Source of the DNA: Planctomycetaceae bacterium
Lineage (GTDB): Bacteria; Planctomycetota; Planctomycetia; Pirellulales; Thermoguttaceae
DNA length: 7,037 nucleotides
Reading direction: 5' to 3'
Assembly: GCA_031266315.1 (NCBI GenBank)
Contig: JAISBG010000183.1
Coordinates: 1 to 7,037, forward strand
Both the position numbers and the translations under genes were made by a program. This document shows, one piece after another, positions 5,804-7,037 of the stretch. Position 1 is the stretch's first letter, and each line of letters opens with the position of its first letter. The notes under the pieces are model-generated. The model worked only from the letters and a program-made list of their open reading frames with translations. It was not told the DNA's origin and made no database searches.

Positions 5804-6700
5804 ATGATTATGAAATTTAAATTATTACCTTGTTGTGTTTTATCATTGTTTGTTGTACTGGTTTTCGTTTCGGTTACAGTTGCGGTTGCGGCTGAACCGG
5901 TTGGAACGAGCAAATCGTTTCGGGGACCGGTGGGTTTGGTCGTTTATTCTTTACGTAACCAAATCAAGGAAAACGGAGTTACCGCTTTGGATTTTGCCAA
6001 AGAGCAAGGTTTTGTCGAAGTCGAAATTGGTTTGGAAAGCCATTACGGATTGACGCAAGAGCAAATGAAAGAAGCCTTGCAACAACGCGGTTTGAAACCA
6101 ATTGGTGCGCACGCCGGGTACGATTTTCTTTTGAAGCAAACCGACAAAGCGGTGGAAATTGCCAATGATTTAGGAGTTAAATATGTGGGCGTTGCTTGGG
6201 CTCCTCACAAAAAACCGCTTGACGAAGTTCAGACATTGAGAATTGCCGAAGATTTCAACACAATCGGGAAACGTCTCAAGGAAAAAGGAATCCAATTCTA
6301 CTATCACAATCACGGTTATGAATTTCAACCGTACAAAAACGGGGACACGTTGTTTGATTTATTGGTTCAAAAAACGGATTCTGATCTTGTCAAATTTGAG
6401 ATGGACGTATTGTGGACGATTTTTCCCGGTCAAGACCCGGCTAAACTGTTGAAAAAATATCCGAACCGTTGGATTTTGATGCATTTGAAAGATTTAGCCA
6501 AAGGAGTTGAAGGTAATCTCAGCGGCGGAACCGATACGAAAAATGATGTGGCGTTGGGGACGGGTCAGGTGGATTATCCTGCGGTGTTGAAGGCGGCTCA
6601 GGAAGCCGGCGTGAAACATTATTTTATCGAAGATGAAAGTTCCGATGTTCTGAAACAAATTCCGCAAAGTCTGAACTATCTTTCCGGTGTTGAATTTTGA
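5804..6700 (+). CDS. Exported sugar phosphate isomerase/epimerase-like TIM-barrel protein, 298 aa
   Basis: This is a second member of the xylose-isomerase-like TIM-barrel superfamily, carrying an N-terminal signal peptide: lysines at 4 and 6, a hydrophobic core over 7-28, and a probable cut at AVAA30/EP. The two cysteines at 10-11 do not form a good lipobox. The start is ATG 5804 or the ATG two codons on at 5810; both give the same export signal and neither has a clear Shine-Dalgarno. Conserved segments are GLVVYSLRN (44-52), VEVEIG (71-76), PIGAHAGY (99-106), YYHNHGYEF (166-174), FEMDVLW (198-204), ILMHLKDL (224-231), LGTGQVDYPAVL (251-262) and YFIEDE (273-278). Likely metal ligands are His168 or His170, Glu173, Asp201, His227 and Glu276, assigned by analogy. 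The role is presumably sugar isomerisation or epimerisation, or lyase chemistry, in the periplasm; the substrate is unknown. nadD follows after 15 bases, so the two may share a transcript. Confidence 0.88.
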   Translation: MIMKFKLLPCCVLSLFVVLVFVSVTVAVAAEPVGTSKSFRGPVGLVVYSLRNQIKENGVTALDFAKEQGFVEVEIGLESHYGLTQEQMKEALQQRGLKPIGAHAGYDFLLKQTDKAVEIANDLGVKYVGVAWAPHKKPLDEVQTLRIAEDFNTIGKRLKEKGIQFYYHNHGYEFQPYKNGDTLFDLLVQKTDSDLVKFEMDVLWTIFPGQDPAKLLKKYPNRWILMHLKDLAKGVEGNLSGGTDTKNDVALGTGQVDYPAVLKAAQEAGVKHYFIEDESSDVLKQIPQSLNYLSGVEF

Positions 6701-6715
6701 CCTCAAATTGGAACA

Positions 6716-7037
6716 ATGCGTTACGGAATTTTTGGCGGAGCCTTTGATCCGATTCATCTTGGTCATCTTTTATTGGCGGAGAGTTGTCTTTGTCAGGCGG
6801 ATTTGGATCGGATTGTGTTTGTACCGACAGGTGTTTCGCCGCATCGTTCGGGAAAAGGAACTTATCATGCTTCCGGCGAAGACCGTTTTAACATGATTGA
6901 ATTGGCGGTTACCGGCTGTGAGGAATTTTTGGTCAGTCGTTGTGAAATTGACCGGCAGGAACTGAGTTATACGATTGAAACGCTCCGATATTTCAAAAGA
7001 ACTTTTACTTTGGTTGAACCGGAATTGTTTCTTCTGA
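6716..7037 (+). CDS. nadD: Nicotinate-nucleotide adenylyltransferase, N-terminal part (runs off the window)
   Basis: NadD transfers AMP from ATP to nicotinate mononucleotide, making deamido-NAD in the cytoplasm, an essential step of NAD synthesis. The 107 codons present begin MRYGIFGGAFDPIHLGH, with the nucleotidyltransferase signature GGxFDPxHxGH at residues 7-17. Next come DRIVFVPTGVSPHR (positions 31-44), a region EDRFNMIELAV (55-65) and the family's SYTIETLR (84-91). The frame stays open to the last base, which falls just before the expected second ATP-binding segment, so roughly half of a usual 190-210 residue protein is seen. The start ATG 6716 is fixed by the alignment of the signature; upstream is only a weak TTGGA (6708-6712). 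It lies 15 bases after the exported epimerase, so it may depend on that gene's promoter. Confidence 0.92.
   Translation, partial: MRYGIFGGAFDPIHLGHLLLAESCLCQADLDRIVFVPTGVSPHRSGKGTYHASGEDRFNMIELAVTGCEEFLVSRCEIDRQELSYTIETLRYFKRTFTLVEPELFLL

Overview
The window looks like a chromosomal segment of a low-to-moderate GC member of the Planctomycetota. The main reasons are a one-gene S1-family sulfatase with a signal peptide, of the type these bacteria carry in large numbers, and two sugar phosphate isomerase/epimerase-like TIM-barrel proteins. One of these, at 4616-5668, strongly resembles planctomycete proteins I recall. Genes are monocistronic or nearly so, with wide AT-rich gaps and often poor Shine-Dalgarno sequences. 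A gut-associated lineage would fit the AT-leaning composition, but that is a guess. All recognisable genes are on the + strand.

Layout. 1-306 is a gene-free leader with a chain of small hairpins, then a good sigma-70-like promoter (212-240). 307-1929 is an exported formylglycine sulfatase with all key active-site motifs. 2128-3465 encodes a 445-residue, cysteine-free, Thr/Glu/Asn-rich protein that I do not recognise. About 400 bases without a gene follow (3466-3871), holding a perfect 15-bp tandem repeat, a GC-rich hairpin and duplicated/inverted words that may be insertion-sequence debris. 3872-4440 is a decayed IS630-like transposase. It has a probable one-base loss just after its start codon, an in-frame amber codon, and no C-terminal half of the DDE domain. 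4616-5668 is a cytoplasmic xylose-isomerase-like TIM-barrel enzyme. 5804-6700 is a second, exported protein of the same superfamily. 6716 to the window end is the first 107 codons of nadD (NAD biosynthesis), 15 bases behind the exported epimerase and possibly co-transcribed with it.

How the genes fit together. The sulfatase would remove sulfate from a host, algal or other sulfated glycan or ester outside the cytoplasm. The exported epimerase-like protein could act on sugars in the same compartment, and the cytoplasmic one on imported sugars. This is inference from gene families and proximity: no transporter, regulator or glycoside hydrolase is present to tie them into one pathway, and the transposase remnant separates the two halves.

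I found no strong candidate for a wholly new system. The most worthwhile items are the unrecognised protein at 2128-3465, the similar CAACCTTT/GGTTGC hairpins in the gaps ahead of both exported enzymes, the paired cytoplasmic/exported epimerases, and the readable order of lesions in the transposase.
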